33,061 nucleotides of DNA from Streptomyces milbemycinicus (GCF_002154605.1 NZ_MUNE01000392.1:1-33061); one strand, 5' to 3'. Shown: positions 15,048 through 24,135, counted from the stretch's first letter. Notes: generated by a model not told the origin, from the letters alone. A program made the numbers and translations.

Positions 15048-15511
15048 AGTCGGCGGTCCAGTGCGCGCACCGCGTCGCGGAAGGCGCGCCGCAGGCCCGG
15101 CCGCAGCAGCCGCAGGGCGCCCCGCAGCGGTGCCACCCCGTCCACCGCGAAGGTGTACCGCACCACGGAGCCGGTGCCGGAGGGGGACGGCATCAGCCGC
15201 CACTCCTCCAGCAGGGCGCGCAGTCCCGGCGCATTCGTCCGGTCCACGCGGTAGGCGTAGCACTCCGCGGGGTCCGCCGCCATGACCGTCTCGACGAAGC
15301 GGGTGCCGCCCTTCAGCCGGATCTCGCGGCCCTTGCCGTCGTCGGCGGAGCGGGCGGCGGCGACCTGGCGGTACCAGCGCGGCCAGTTCTCGACATCGGC
15401 CAGCGCCTGGAACACCGCCTCGGGCGGGGCGGTGGTCTCGGCGACGAAGACCAGCCGCAGCGGGGCCGTGCGGACGTAGTCGAGTCCCACGGGGCGCAGA
15501 CGATGCCTCAT
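15026..15511 (-). CDS. SRPBCC family protein (polyketide cyclase/START-like)
   Basis: 161 residues. The fold signature is the N-terminal strand LVFVAETTAPPEAVFQALAD followed by VENWPRWYRQV, then alternating strands and a long C-terminal helix (LRRAFRDAVRALDRRLADRA). Such proteins form a hydrophobic cavity that binds or transports lipids or polyketides; no catalytic residue can be assigned. The ATG at 15511 has no Shine-Dalgarno site but TACCGT lies 7 nt upstream, as for a leaderless transcript; a GTG at 15520 is the alternative. It is flanked by repeat-rich spacers, with no operon partner. Confidence 0.85.
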   Translation of the reverse strand: MRHRLRPVGLDYVRTAPLRLVFVAETTAPPEAVFQALADVENWPRWYRQVAAARSADDGKGREIRLKGGTRFVETVMAADPAECYAYRVDRTNAPGLRALLEEWRLMPSPSGTGSVVRYTFAVDGVAPLRGALRLLRPGLRRAFRDAVRALDRRLADRAAD

Positions 15512-15540
15512 GCCGCCCACGGTAACTGACTGCTCGTCAG

Positions 15541-15719
15541 ATGTCTGCGGCCCCAGTCGGCTCTCCTCTCCCCGCTCAGTCTCGGGGCGCTTCTACGCGC
15601 GGGCTTCCTTCGTCGCTGCTCGCTCCTTCGTCGCTGCGCGGCTCCTCAGTCCAGCCCGCACAGCGCCCCGAGACACGCTCGCCTCTCCCCGCTCAGTCTC
15701 GGGGTGCCCCGAAACACGC
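15541..15719. repeat. intergenic repeat island
   Basis: A perfect 23-bp direct repeat lies at 15565-15587 and 15682-15704 (core CCCCGCTCAGTCTCGGGG). Between them CCTTCGTCGCTGC occurs twice (around 15608-15638), and GCGCCCCGAGAC (15663-15674) is the inverse of GTCTCGGGGCGC near 15579-15590, so a long stem-loop can form. The island separates two minus-strand genes. No coding potential is seen. Confidence 0.75.
15696..15715 (-). terminator. hairpin after the DeoR-family gene
   Basis: GTCTCGGGG (15696-15704) and CCCCGAAAC (15707-15715) pair with one mismatch, 4 nt after the stop of the gene ending at 15720. It shares sequence with the repeat island and is probably its terminator. Confidence 0.55.
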
Positions 15720-16556
15720 TCACATGGCGGCCTCGCCCGCCACCACCAGCTCCCCCGGCAGATGCTCCAGGATCTCCGCCCGTGCATCCCCGGGCAGCCC
15801 CGGGTCCGTCACCAGCGCGTCCACCTCGTCCAGCGATGCGAAGGAACTCAGGCCCACCGTGCCCCACTTGGTGTGGTCGGCGACCACCACCACCCGCCGC
15901 GCCGAGCGGACGAAGTGCCGGTTGGTCTCCGCCTCCGCCAGGTTCGGGGTGGACAGGCCGGCCTCCACCGATATCCCGTGCACCCCCAGGAACAGCACAT
16001 CGAAGTGGAGCGAGCGGACCGCGGCGTCCGCGACCGGACCCACCAGCGTGTCCGAGGGGGTGCGCACCCCGCCCGTGAGCACCACTGTCGCCGCCCCGGG
16101 GCGCGGCCCCGCCCCGCCGCCCGCGGCCGACCGCTGCGCGTTGTAGAACACGTCCGCCACCCGCACCGAGTTTGTCACCACGGTCAGGTCCGGCACATCC
16201 AGCAACTGCTGTGCCAGCGCGAACGCCGTGGTCCCGCCGGCCAGCGCGATGGCGGTGCCGGGCGCGGCCATCGCAGCGGCGGCCTTCGCGATGTCCTCCT
16301 TGGCGCTCAGCTCAAGACCCGACTTGGCCTCGAACCCCGGCTCGTACGTGCTCGCCTCGGCGACCGGCACCGCGCCGCCGTGCACCTTCTCCACCATGCC
16401 CAGCCGGGCCAGGGCGTCCAGATCGCGACGGACCGTCATATCCGACACGTTCAACTTGCGGGTCAGCTCGTTGACCCGCACCCCGCCGCGCCGTCTCACC
16501 TCGTCGAGGATCAGGGCACGCCGCTGCTCGGCGAGGAGATTCTGGTTGTCGCTCAC
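15720..16556 (-). CDS. DeoR/GlpR family transcriptional regulator
   Basis: 278 residues from a GTG at 16556 with AAGGGA 9 nt upstream. The N-terminal winged helix (about residues 10-60) has the DeoR signature: RGGVRVNELTRKLNVSDMTV then RRDLDALARLGMVEKVHGGA. The C-terminal DeoRC domain, related to ribose-5-phosphate isomerases, contains ALAGGTTAFALAQQL, VVTNSVRVADV and the VFLGVHGIS-type strand. DeoR regulators bind sugar phosphates and control carbohydrate or nucleoside genes; no obvious target is adjacent. An Ala/Gly/Pro-rich insert (about residues 145-160) is unusual but lies in a loop. The next gene starts divergently, so it may be a target. Confidence 0.92.
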   Translation of the reverse strand: MSDNQNLLAEQRRALILDEVRRRGGVRVNELTRKLNVSDMTVRRDLDALARLGMVEKVHGGAVPVAEASTYEPGFEAKSGLELSAKEDIAKAAAAMAAPGTAIALAGGTTAFALAQQLLDVPDLTVVTNSVRVADVFYNAQRSAAGGGAGPRPGAATVVLTGGVRTPSDTLVGPVADAAVRSLHFDVLFLGVHGISVEAGLSTPNLAEAETNRHFVRSARRVVVVADHTKWGTVGLSSFASLDEVDALVTDPGLPGDARAEILEHLPGELVVAGEAAM

Positions 16557-16747
16557 CGCGGCCCGTCCCTTCTCGTCTCCCGTCGGCTTTTCACCGCTCG
16601 CGGGCACATCTTCGCATGCCGTGGGGACACACGATCGTCTCCGAACCCCGGGATTACGATTTCGCCACGCCCGGCGCTGCCGCGTCGGGCGCCCGCGCCG
16701 AGGGCACGATCCTGGACGGAACGACCACACCGGGATCGGGGGGCACG

Positions 16748-19123
16748 GTGGCACAGGCGATGCGTACGAGTGCGGAAACGGCGGCCGAAGCGGGCGGAGG
16801 GCCCCCGCCCGACCTGGAGTTACTGGTCCACGGCGTCGGCGGGACCACCCCGCAGGAAATGCTCACCGACCCGCGGACCGTGCTGGTCACCGGCGACGAG
16901 ACCGCGGGGATCTACCGGCGCATCGAGGACGCCGACGCCGAGGACCGCCCGCAGGACTACCGCGAATCGCCGGTCCGTGAGGCCTACTGCTGGTCCAACC
17001 TCACCTCCGGCAACGGGGCCCGCGCGCTGTGGCTGCTCCTGCTGCCCTTCATGGTCGCCAACCTCGCCCACTGGATGCGGCCCGCCGCCGACCGGCGCGA
17101 GCGCACCGTGCGCGGCTACGGCCTCCTGGTGCGGCTGATCGCGCTGAGCCTGACCGTCCTGCTGCTCGCCGGGGCCTGCGAGGTGGCGCTCGACCTGGTG
17201 GCCTGGCAGTGCGCCGGCTCCCATTCCTGCGGCGGCCACAGGTCCTGGCTCGGCTTCATGTCGCCCCGGGACCACGGCTGGTGGAGCCAGCCCGGCCGCC
17301 GCCTCGCCCTGGCCTCGCTCGTGCCCACCGCGCTCGGCGGGCTGCTGTGGTACCTGTCCAACCGCACCTGGAGCGCGTACGAGTCACAGCCCCCGCTGCG
17401 CCGGCCGGTGGACGAGTCCGACCCCGCCTCGGGCAACCGCGCCGCGCTGTGCCTGCCCGGCTTCTGGTACGGCCGCAGGATCGTCGCCCGGCTGCGCGCC
17501 GCGCACACCGCCGCGTGTTTCCTGACCGTCGCGGCGGGCCTCACCGTGGCCACCGCCGCCCATGACCGCGAGCCGGGCGGCAGCGCCTTCCTCGACGCCA
17601 TCGGATGGCTGCTGCTCGCCCTGCTCGGCACGGGCGGCGTGCTCGTGGTGTACGTGGTCTGCCGCCGGGGCCGCAGCGAGACCAAACTCGACGACGAGCT
17701 GGACCGGGTCACCACCACCGCCCTGCCCGGCGCCGCCCTCGGCCTGCTTGCCCTGGCCATGCTGTACGCCGGCTGGTCCCGGCCCGGCTGGACCTCCCAG
17801 GGGCGGCTGCCCGGGGACTCGACCTTCGGCGTCCTCGCACTCATCCAGGGCACCCTGGTCGTCGCCCTGGCCGGCTGCGCCCTGGCGCTGCACCGCGCGG
17901 CGCCCGCCGGGCGCACCCCGCTGCGCGGCCTGGCCGGTCCGGCCGTGGCGATGCTGGCCTGCGGGCTCGGCGCGGTGCTCTGCGGCGGCGTCGCCCAGCG
18001 CGTCGCCGACTGGCTGGACGGCGACGCCACGCCCGGCATGGACAGCGGCGCCCCGATGGACGGGCCGCCGGTCCTGCTGTCCTGGCAGGCCGCGGTCATC
18101 CCGACCGTGCTGCTCGTGGTGGTGCTGGTGGCCCTGTTCTTCGCCGTCCGGGTGTGGCGGGTGCGGCGCCGGCTGGTCCGTACCGTGCCCGACGGCTACC
18201 CGGGGGAGCGGCCCGACAGCGTGCGCACGCGCAAGATCGCGGGGGTGGTCGCCCGCGCCGGGCTCACCGACTCCGCCCCGGGCATCGTCGGCCCCGTCGC
18301 CCTGGCCACCCTGCTCCTCGGCGCGGCCGCGGTCGTCGGGGCCTGGGCCAGCCACCAGGTGCCGGGACGGGCCGCCGACGGCGCGCCCCCGGTGATCGAG
18401 GCCGCCGCCCAGACCGCGCAGGCGCTCGGCTCCTGGCTGATGGGCCTGGCGTTCCTGCTGCTCGTCACCTGGGCCCGGCGCGCCTACCGCAGCCCCTCAG
18501 CCCGCCGCACCATCGGCATCCTGTGGGACGTGGGCACCTTCTGGCCGCGCGCCGCCCACCCCTTCGCGCCCCCCTGCTACGCCGAGCGGGCCGTGCCCGA
18601 CCTGACCTGGCGGATGGAGACCTGGACCCGGCGCCACGGCGGCCGGCTGGTGATCTCCGGCCACTCCCAGGGCAGCGTGCTGGCCGCCGCCGCGGTCTGG
18701 CAGGTCGACCGGCGCACCCGCGGCCGGGTCGCGCTGCTGACCTACGGCTCACCCCTGGAGCGGCTGTACGGGCGCTGGTTCCCCGCCTACTTCGGCACGG
18801 CCGAGCTGTGCTCCCTGCACGACGAGGTGCGCTGCTGGCGCAACCTGTGGCGGTACACCGACCCCATAGGCGGCCCCATCCGGCTGCCGGACGGCACCGG
18901 GCCCGAGGTGGACCACGACGGGCTCAAGGACCCGCTCGCCTACGGCCGTACCCCCGACCACCCGCTGCCCGCCCCGATCCTCGGCCACGCGGACTACCAG
19001 GCCGACCCCACCTTCGACCGGGAGCGGGCCGGCCTGCTGGCCCGCCTCCCGGAACAGCACCCGGCGTCTCACAAGAGCTCCGGCCCGCCGTCTCACAAGA
19101 GCTCGGGCAGGTCCTCCGGGTAG
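16748..19123 (+). CDS. polytopic membrane protein with C-terminal GHSQG alpha/beta-hydrolase domain
   Basis: 791 residues from a GTG at 16748; an ATG at 16760 and a distant ATG at 16616 are alternatives and the true start is unsure. It opens with a soluble strand LELLVHGVGGTTPQEML, like the first strand and oxyanion loop of an alpha/beta hydrolase. Eight or so membrane segments follow in the middle, and the C-terminal part carries the nucleophile elbow VISGHSQGS with S640 and a later GSPLERLYGRWFPAYFG. Hydrolase pieces thus flank the membrane block. An esterase or lipase role is inferred; the substrate is unknown. A TTA codon at 16820-16822 makes it a candidate for bldA control. Its last 31 nt overlap the convergent AAA gene. 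Confidence 0.8.
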   Translation: MAQAMRTSAETAAEAGGGPPPDLELLVHGVGGTTPQEMLTDPRTVLVTGDETAGIYRRIEDADAEDRPQDYRESPVREAYCWSNLTSGNGARALWLLLLPFMVANLAHWMRPAADRRERTVRGYGLLVRLIALSLTVLLLAGACEVALDLVAWQCAGSHSCGGHRSWLGFMSPRDHGWWSQPGRRLALASLVPTALGGLLWYLSNRTWSAYESQPPLRRPVDESDPASGNRAALCLPGFWYGRRIVARLRAAHTAACFLTVAAGLTVATAAHDREPGGSAFLDAIGWLLLALLGTGGVLVVYVVCRRGRSETKLDDELDRVTTTALPGAALGLLALAMLYAGWSRPGWTSQGRLPGDSTFGVLALIQGTLVVALAGCALALHRAAPAGRTPLRGLAGPAVAMLACGLGAVLCGGVAQRVADWLDGDATPGMDSGAPMDGPPVLLSWQAAVIPTVLLVVVLVALFFAVRVWRVRRRLVRTVPDGYPGERPDSVRTRKIAGVVARAGLTDSAPGIVGPVALATLLLGAAAVVGAWASHQVPGRAADGAPPVIEAAAQTAQALGSWLMGLAFLLLVTWARRAYRSPSARRTIGILWDVGTFWPRAAHPFAPPCYAERAVPDLTWRMETWTRRHGGRLVISGHSQGSVLAAAAVWQVDRRTRGRVALLTYGSPLERLYGRWFPAYFGTAELCSLHDEVRCWRNLWRYTDPIGGPIRLPDGTGPEVDHDGLKDPLAYGRTPDHPLPAPILGHADYQADPTFDRERAGLLARLPEQHPASHKSSGPPSHKSSGRSSG
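19065..19104. repeat. 24-bp-period duplication at the convergent gene ends
   Basis: CGTCTCACAAGAGCTC occurs at 19065-19080 and 19089-19104. On the minus strand the AAA gene stop (19093-19095) and its preceding codons Glu-Leu-Leu are repeated in frame 24 bp downstream (second TGA at 19069-19071). On the plus strand the same duplication gives the repeated SHKSSG in the C-terminus of the membrane protein. Confidence 0.85.
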
Positions 19124-21531
19124 AGCAGCGTGAGGTCGTCCGTGCTCGGGTCGGTCAGCTGCGCCACCCGGCCCGCGTGCCGCTCGACCATGGCCTCGAA
19201 GGTCTGGCGGGCGGTGCGGCCGTTGCCGAACGCCGGGCCCTTGGGGATCGCCGTGAAGTACTTCAGCAGCGACTCGGCCGCGCCCTCGCCGATCCGGTAC
19301 TCGTGCTCCTCCGCCTGCTGTTCCACGATCCGCAGCAGCTCCTCCGGGGCGTAGTCCCCGAAGGTGATGGTGCGCGAGAAGCGGGACGCCACGCCCGGGT
19401 TGACGGACAGAAAGCGCTGCATCTCCTCGGTGTAGCCGGCCACGATGACCACCACCGCTTCCCGGTGGTCCTCCATCAGCTTCACCAGCGTGTCGATCGC
19501 CTCACGGCCGAAGTCCCGGCCGGAGTCCTCCGGCGACAGCGCGTACGCCTCATCGATGAACAGCACACCGCCGCGCGCCCGGTCGAACGCCTCCTGGGTG
19601 CGGATCGCCGTCGAGCCGATGTGCTCGCCGACCAGGTCCACCCGGGAGACCTCCACCAGATGGCCGCGCTCCAGCACCCCGAGCGAGGCCAGGATCTCCC
19701 CGTACAGCCGGGCCACCGTCGTCTTGCCGGTGCCGGGGGAGCCGGTGAAGACCAGATGGCGGCGCACCGACGCGGCCTTGAGCCCCGCCTCCTGGCGGCG
19801 CCGGCCCACCTCGATCATGTCGGTGAGGGCGCGCACCTCGCGCTTGACGCTCTCCAGGCCCACCAGCGCGTCCAGTTCGCCCAGTACGGTCGTGGACGGA
19901 CGCACCTCCACCGCGGGGGCTGCGGGCGCGGCCGGGGCGGCGGCGCTCTCGGCCGTGCGCTGCGCCGGAATGCTCCCCAGCAGCCCGCCCGTCGATGTGG
20001 CGGTCTCCACCGCGGGAGTCCCGGCCGCCGGGGCGGCCGACCGCGCGGCGGGCGTGGCCGCGCTCTCGTCGCTCGTGCAGTCCTCCACGACCGGACCGGC
20101 CTCGGAGAACTCGTAACCGCCGCGCGAGCACCGTTCCGTACGGCACCGGGTCAAGGTGGACCGGCAGCCGTCGATGATGTGGAAGCCGTAGCCGCTGCTG
20201 CCCGTCACCCGGCAGTTGTGGAACGTGCCGCGGCCCTCGGCCGACACATAGAAACCGGCCTCGGTGGGGGAGGTGACCGTGGTGCGCTCGACCCTGGGGT
20301 CGGCGCCCTTGGTGACGATCACGCCGGTCGAGGCCCCGTCGATGGTGCAGCCCGCCAGCGTGCCGCCGCTGCCGTGGTCACGGAACCAGGCGCCCGTCGC
20401 CGCCTCGCGGATCCGGCAGTCGTCCAGCTGCGCGGTCGCCCCGTCGCTCACCGACACCGCCGTGTTGCGCACCTGCGACAGATCGCTGTCGACGACGTCC
20501 ACGCGCGAGCCCCGGTCGAGTACGAACAGCGCGTCCGGTACGTCGTGCACCCGGCACGAGTCCAGGACCGCCGTCGCCCCGTCGCTCACCCACACCGCGG
20601 GATAGTCGCCCGTACTCTCGTGCAGCTCGCACTGGTTGGCGTCCACGCGCGTGCCCGGGTCCCATACCGACAGGCCGTTGCGCCCGAACCGGCGCACCTT
20701 CGAGCGGGTCAGGGTCAGCACCGACCGGGACCGCAGGTCGATCGCGTTCTCCGGGACGTCGTGGATATCGCAGTCCGCGAGGGTCAGTACCGCGTCCGTG
20801 TCCAGGTTGATGCCGTCGCCGGTCGTACGGTGCACCCGGCAGTCGGTCAAAGACCCCGTGGCCCGCCCCGAGACCTGCACACCGGCGCCTCTGACCTCGT
20901 ACACCTCACAGCCCACCGCCTCCAGCGCACTGCCCTCGCCGGTCAGCGACAGCCCCGCGCCCGAGGCGTGGTGCACCCGGCAGCGCTCGAGCCGCGGATG
21001 CCCGCCGCCGCGCACATCGACGCCCGACTGGCCCGCCGCCACCACCTCACAGTCCTCGAACACCCCACCGGCCCCGTCGAGCACGCTGACCCCCACGCCC
21101 GCCGGATTGTCCACGGTGCAGCGCCGCACGGTGGGCCGGGCGCTGCCGCGCACCTCGATTCCCACCGCCGAACGCGTCGCCACCCGCACATCCGAGACTT
21201 CCGGGGTGCCCTCCTCGACGAGCAGCGCGGGCGAGGCCGAATCCTGGCCCTCGATATGCAGATCCTGGATCACCGCGGACGCGCGTATGGTCAGGGCGAC
21301 GCCGTCGGCCGGGGCGATCCGTACCGAGCCGCGCCCGGAACCCTCGGGGCCGCGCAGGGTGACGGCCCGGCCCACCACCAGATTCTCGCGGTAGGTGCCG
21401 GGGGAGATGGAGAGCACATCACCGTCCCCCGCGGCCTCCAGGGCCGCCGAGAGGGAGGCGTACTCTCCTGTGCGCCGCCGCCACCGCGACGTTCCGCTGT
21501 GCGTCACCTGGACGACCGAGCCCTGTGCCAT
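19093..21531 (-). CDS. right-handed beta-helix / AAA+ ATPase (CbxX/CfqX type) fusion
   Basis: 812 residues from the ATG at 21531; a GTG at 21585 would add 18. Residues about 30-478 are pectate-lyase-like beta-helix repeats: many short units of the type xxVxxCxVxxxxGxGVxV, starting with SLSAALEAAGDGDVLSISPG. An Ala/Pro-rich linker (about 480-545) leads to an AAA+ domain with Walker A GSPGTGKTT (K603), Walker B VLFIDEAYAL (D660, E661) and arginine-finger region GVASRFSRTITFGDY. This AAA type is found in CbxX/CfqX, sporulation protein SpoVK and type VII secretion EccA. The helix probably offers a long binding surface and the AAA ring remodels a bound partner. No signal peptide. The partner is unknown; the convergent membrane hydrolase is only a candidate by proximity. 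Confidence 0.92.
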   Translation of the reverse strand: MAQGSVVQVTHSGTSRWRRRTGEYASLSAALEAAGDGDVLSISPGTYRENLVVGRAVTLRGPEGSGRGSVRIAPADGVALTIRASAVIQDLHIEGQDSASPALLVEEGTPEVSDVRVATRSAVGIEVRGSARPTVRRCTVDNPAGVGVSVLDGAGGVFEDCEVVAAGQSGVDVRGGGHPRLERCRVHHASGAGLSLTGEGSALEAVGCEVYEVRGAGVQVSGRATGSLTDCRVHRTTGDGINLDTDAVLTLADCDIHDVPENAIDLRSRSVLTLTRSKVRRFGRNGLSVWDPGTRVDANQCELHESTGDYPAVWVSDGATAVLDSCRVHDVPDALFVLDRGSRVDVVDSDLSQVRNTAVSVSDGATAQLDDCRIREAATGAWFRDHGSGGTLAGCTIDGASTGVIVTKGADPRVERTTVTSPTEAGFYVSAEGRGTFHNCRVTGSSGYGFHIIDGCRSTLTRCRTERCSRGGYEFSEAGPVVEDCTSDESAATPAARSAAPAAGTPAVETATSTGGLLGSIPAQRTAESAAAPAAPAAPAVEVRPSTTVLGELDALVGLESVKREVRALTDMIEVGRRRQEAGLKAASVRRHLVFTGSPGTGKTTVARLYGEILASLGVLERGHLVEVSRVDLVGEHIGSTAIRTQEAFDRARGGVLFIDEAYALSPEDSGRDFGREAIDTLVKLMEDHREAVVVIVAGYTEEMQRFLSVNPGVASRFSRTITFGDYAPEELLRIVEQQAEEHEYRIGEGAAESLLKYFTAIPKGPAFGNGRTARQTFEAMVERHAGRVAQLTDPSTDDLTLLYPEDLPELL

Positions 21532-21704
21532 GGTGCTGTTGTGCCCCCACCTCGTGCGTATGCCGGCTGCGTGCGACTGTGCCACTGTGCTGTGAAGGCC
21601 CCACCGTAGCGTGCGTGGCGGGCGGTGTATTGACGCGGCCGTGGCCGGAACGCTTCGCTCCGGTCCCGCGCCTCAGCGCGGGGCGACGCGGTGGCCCCCG
21701 GCCG

Positions 21705-22307
21705 TCAACTGCCTGCACCCGCCCGGCCCCAGTCCTGGCCGGCCCGCTCCCACTCGATGTCCCACTGGGCGTAGCGCCTGCGCATCAGCCGCCATACGAC
21801 CAGCCGCCGGGTGCCCTCGAACAGCCCCGCCGAGGCCGCTCCCGCGCCCAACCCGGCCAGCACGGCATGGGTGACGGCGGTCGCCTCGTCCAGCGGGCGG
21901 CCCGTCGGCCGGCCCTGTCCGTCGGTCCAGATCCGGAACTGCTCGCCCGCGTCGGCGCCCGGGTGGGTGCCGAGCGCCCCGGAGTGCCTGCTGCCGTCCG
22001 GGCCGGTCCACTTGGCGAACACCCGGCGGTGCGCATCACGCGCCGAGGCGGTCTCCGGGTCGGAGTCGATACGGGGGTGCGGCAGGACCTTCACCACGGT
22101 CGCCGTGACCAACTGACGATGCGACCGCTGCTCGCGCACGGCCTCCTGGAGCGCCCCATTCGTGAGGGAGCCCGCCATCCAGCCGACCGCGGGGGCCACG
22201 AGGACGATGAGCAGTACGGCGAGCAGCGCCGCCCACGCCTCGGCGAGGTCCGTCCCACGGCGCAGCGGGTTGCGCCGCCAGCGCCACAGTCCGCGGATCG
22301 TCCGCAT
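21705..22307 (-). CDS. Rv1733c-like two-helix membrane protein
   Basis: 200 residues from an ATG at 22307, which has AAGGGGG 9 nt upstream; a GTG at 22313 is the alternative. The N-terminal GLWRWRRNPLRRGTDLAEAW motif before a first membrane helix (AALLAVLLIVLVAPAVGWMA) and a second helix at about residues 148-166 (AVLAGLGAGAASAGLF) match the actinobacterial Rv1733c family. The loop between, of about 95 residues, is probably extracytoplasmic. In Mycobacterium tuberculosis the founding member belongs to the DosR dormancy regulon, but its function is unknown. Next to it lies the DosS-like kinase on the same strand (80-bp gap). Confidence 0.82.
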   Translation of the reverse strand: MRTIRGLWRWRRNPLRRGTDLAEAWAALLAVLLIVLVAPAVGWMAGSLTNGALQEAVREQRSHRQLVTATVVKVLPHPRIDSDPETASARDAHRRVFAKWTGPDGSRHSGALGTHPGADAGEQFRIWTDGQGRPTGRPLDEATAVTHAVLAGLGAGAASAGLFEGTRRLVVWRLMRRRYAQWDIEWERAGQDWGRAGAGS

Positions 22308-22386
22308 GCTCACGCACCCCCTTCCCCATTCGTGGATACCGCATACCGGGCCGGAAATACGTGGATTCGTCGAAGAGAGAGCAATA

Positions 22387-24135
22387 TCACGAGGTCGGGC
22401 CTTCCGTCGCGTAAGGTCGGCCGGATGCCAGGGGCACCCGCCACACCAGCCGCGTACCCCCCGCCTCGGGCACCTCGATGTGCAGCGTGCCGTCGTGGAG
22501 TTGGGCCCTGGAGCGCATGTTGATCAGGCCGCCGCTGGGCGCGCTGCCGCCCATGCCCACCCCGTCGTCCGTGACGGTCAAGGTGACCTCCGCCCCGACG
22601 CTCAGCCGTACGTCCACCCGCCGTGCGTGCGCATGCCTGGCGGTGTTGCTCAGCGCCTCGGCGAGCACCGCCAGCACCTGATCGGCCACCTCGTCCGGCA
22701 CATCCGTGTCCACCGGGCCGTCCACCACCAGCGACGGGGTGAAGCCGAGCACATCGGACGCCGACCGGACGGCCTTGACCAGACGCCAGCGCAGACCGGT
22801 GGCCTCGGCGTCGCCGTCCCCGACCACCCGCAGCGCGAAGATCGTGGAGCGGATGATCTTGATGGTCTCGTCCAGGTCGTCCACTGCCCGCCCCACCCGC
22901 TCCGCCGCCTCCGGGTGCTTGATCAGCCGGCCCGCGCTCTGCAGCGTCAGACCCGTCGCGAACAGCCGCTGGATCGCCAGGTCGTGCAGATCGCGCGCGA
23001 TCCGGTCGCGGTCGTGGCGCAGCGCCAGCCGCTCCGACTCGGCGCGGTGCCGGGCCAGTTCCAGCGCCAGCGCCGCCTGCGCCGCGAACCCGGAGAGCAG
23101 CGCCACCTCGTGGTCGTCGAACGGCGGCCGCCCGGCGAGCCGGCACAGCCGCAGCGCCCCCGAACTCCGCTCGCCCGCGACCAGCGGCACGGCCACCAGC
23201 GGGCCGAACTCCCCCTCCCGGGCCGGGATCGGCCAGGCCCGCGGATCGTTCCGTATGTCGCCACTGACCGCGGGCCGGCCGGTACGCGCGGCAAGGCCGG
23301 CCAGCGACCCGTCCGACGGCACCACCTGCCCGCCCAGCCGCTCCGCGTCATGGCCCTCGGCCACCTCCACCAGCAGGCTGTCCGTCCCCTCGGCCGGCAG
23401 CAGCACCGCCGCCGAATCGGCCAGGGACACCTGCAGAGCGAGGCGGGCGATCAGGCTCAGCGCCTCGCCCGACGGGGTGCCGGCCAGCAGCGTCCGGGTG
23501 ATCACCCCCGACGCCTCCAGCCACTGCTCGCGGCGCCTGCTCTCGTGATACAGCCGGGCGTTGTCGATGGCCACGCCCGCCGCCACCGACAAGGTGGTCA
23601 GCACCGCCTCGTCCTCGGAGTCGAAGCCCGCGCCGCCGCGCTTCTCGGTCAGATACAGAATCCCGAAGACCTCGTCGCGGACCCGGATCGGAACCCCCAG
23701 GAACGACCGCATGGGCGGATGGTGATCCGGAAAGCCCTGGCTGGACGGGTGCGCGGCCAGATCCGTCAGCCGCAGCGGCTGCGGACGGCGGATCAGCTCG
23801 CCGAGCAGCCCATGGCCGCCGGGCAGCGGCCCTATACGCCGCGCCAGCTCCTCGGATATGCCCACCGGCAGAAACTGCGACAGCCGGTGCTGGTCGACCA
23901 CGCCCAGCGCGCCGTACTCCGCGTCGGCCAGCACCACCGCGGCCTCCACGATCCGCCGCAGCACCTGCTCCAGATCCAGCTCCCGGCCGACACTGAGCAC
24001 CGCCTCGAGCAGGTTGTGCGTACGGCCCTGCGTGGCGCGCGCCGCGTCGAGCCGCGCCTGCAACTCGTGGAGGAGCTGGTCCAGACTCAGTTGGGGCAGT
24101 GCCGGATGGCGCCCCTGATCCGCAGTGCCCGACAC
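22387..24135 (-). CDS. double-GAF sensor histidine kinase, DosS/DevS type
   Basis: 582 residues from a GTG at 24135 with GGAGG 4 nt upstream. Two GAF domains are visible: about residues 40-190 (VLADAEYGALGVVD ... FLGVPIRVRDEVFGILYLTE) and about 215-360 (LVAVPLVAGERSSGALRLCR). The HisKA_3 box RDRIARDLHDLAIQRLFATG carries phospho-acceptor H384. The HATPase domain has EALSNTARHAHARRV and DDGVGMGG. DosS/DevS kinases sense O2, NO, CO or redox through a heme in the first GAF domain. Whether the heme histidine is present cannot be settled by eye. No membrane segments, so cytoplasmic. A likely partner is the DevR-like regulator at 29774, 5.6 kb away. Confidence 0.92.
   Translation of the reverse strand: MSGTADQGRHPALPQLSLDQLLHELQARLDAARATQGRTHNLLEAVLSVGRELDLEQVLRRIVEAAVVLADAEYGALGVVDQHRLSQFLPVGISEELARRIGPLPGGHGLLGELIRRPQPLRLTDLAAHPSSQGFPDHHPPMRSFLGVPIRVRDEVFGILYLTEKRGGAGFDSEDEAVLTTLSVAAGVAIDNARLYHESRRREQWLEASGVITRTLLAGTPSGEALSLIARLALQVSLADSAAVLLPAEGTDSLLVEVAEGHDAERLGGQVVPSDGSLAGLAARTGRPAVSGDIRNDPRAWPIPAREGEFGPLVAVPLVAGERSSGALRLCRLAGRPPFDDHEVALLSGFAAQAALALELARHRAESERLALRHDRDRIARDLHDLAIQRLFATGLTLQSAGRLIKHPEAAERVGRAVDDLDETIKIIRSTIFALRVVGDGDAEATGLRWRLVKAVRSASDVLGFTPSLVVDGPVDTDVPDEVADQVLAVLAEALSNTARHAHARRVDVRLSVGAEVTLTVTDDGVGMGGSAPSGGLINMRSRAQLHDGTLHIEVPEAGGTRLVWRVPLASGRPYATEGPTS

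Noticed and set aside
14694..15254. Plus-strand frame from a GTG with a possible AGGGG site and good early codon bias
   Set aside because: Bias is lost after about 60 codons, the 3' part is antisense to the SRPBCC gene, and no family is recognisable. It may be a decayed gene but cannot be supported.
17605..21609. Very long plus-strand open frame (over 1,300 codons)
   Set aside because: It runs out of frame through the membrane hydrolase gene and antisense through the AAA gene. It is an Arg/Pro/Gly-rich composition typical of GC-rich shadow frames.
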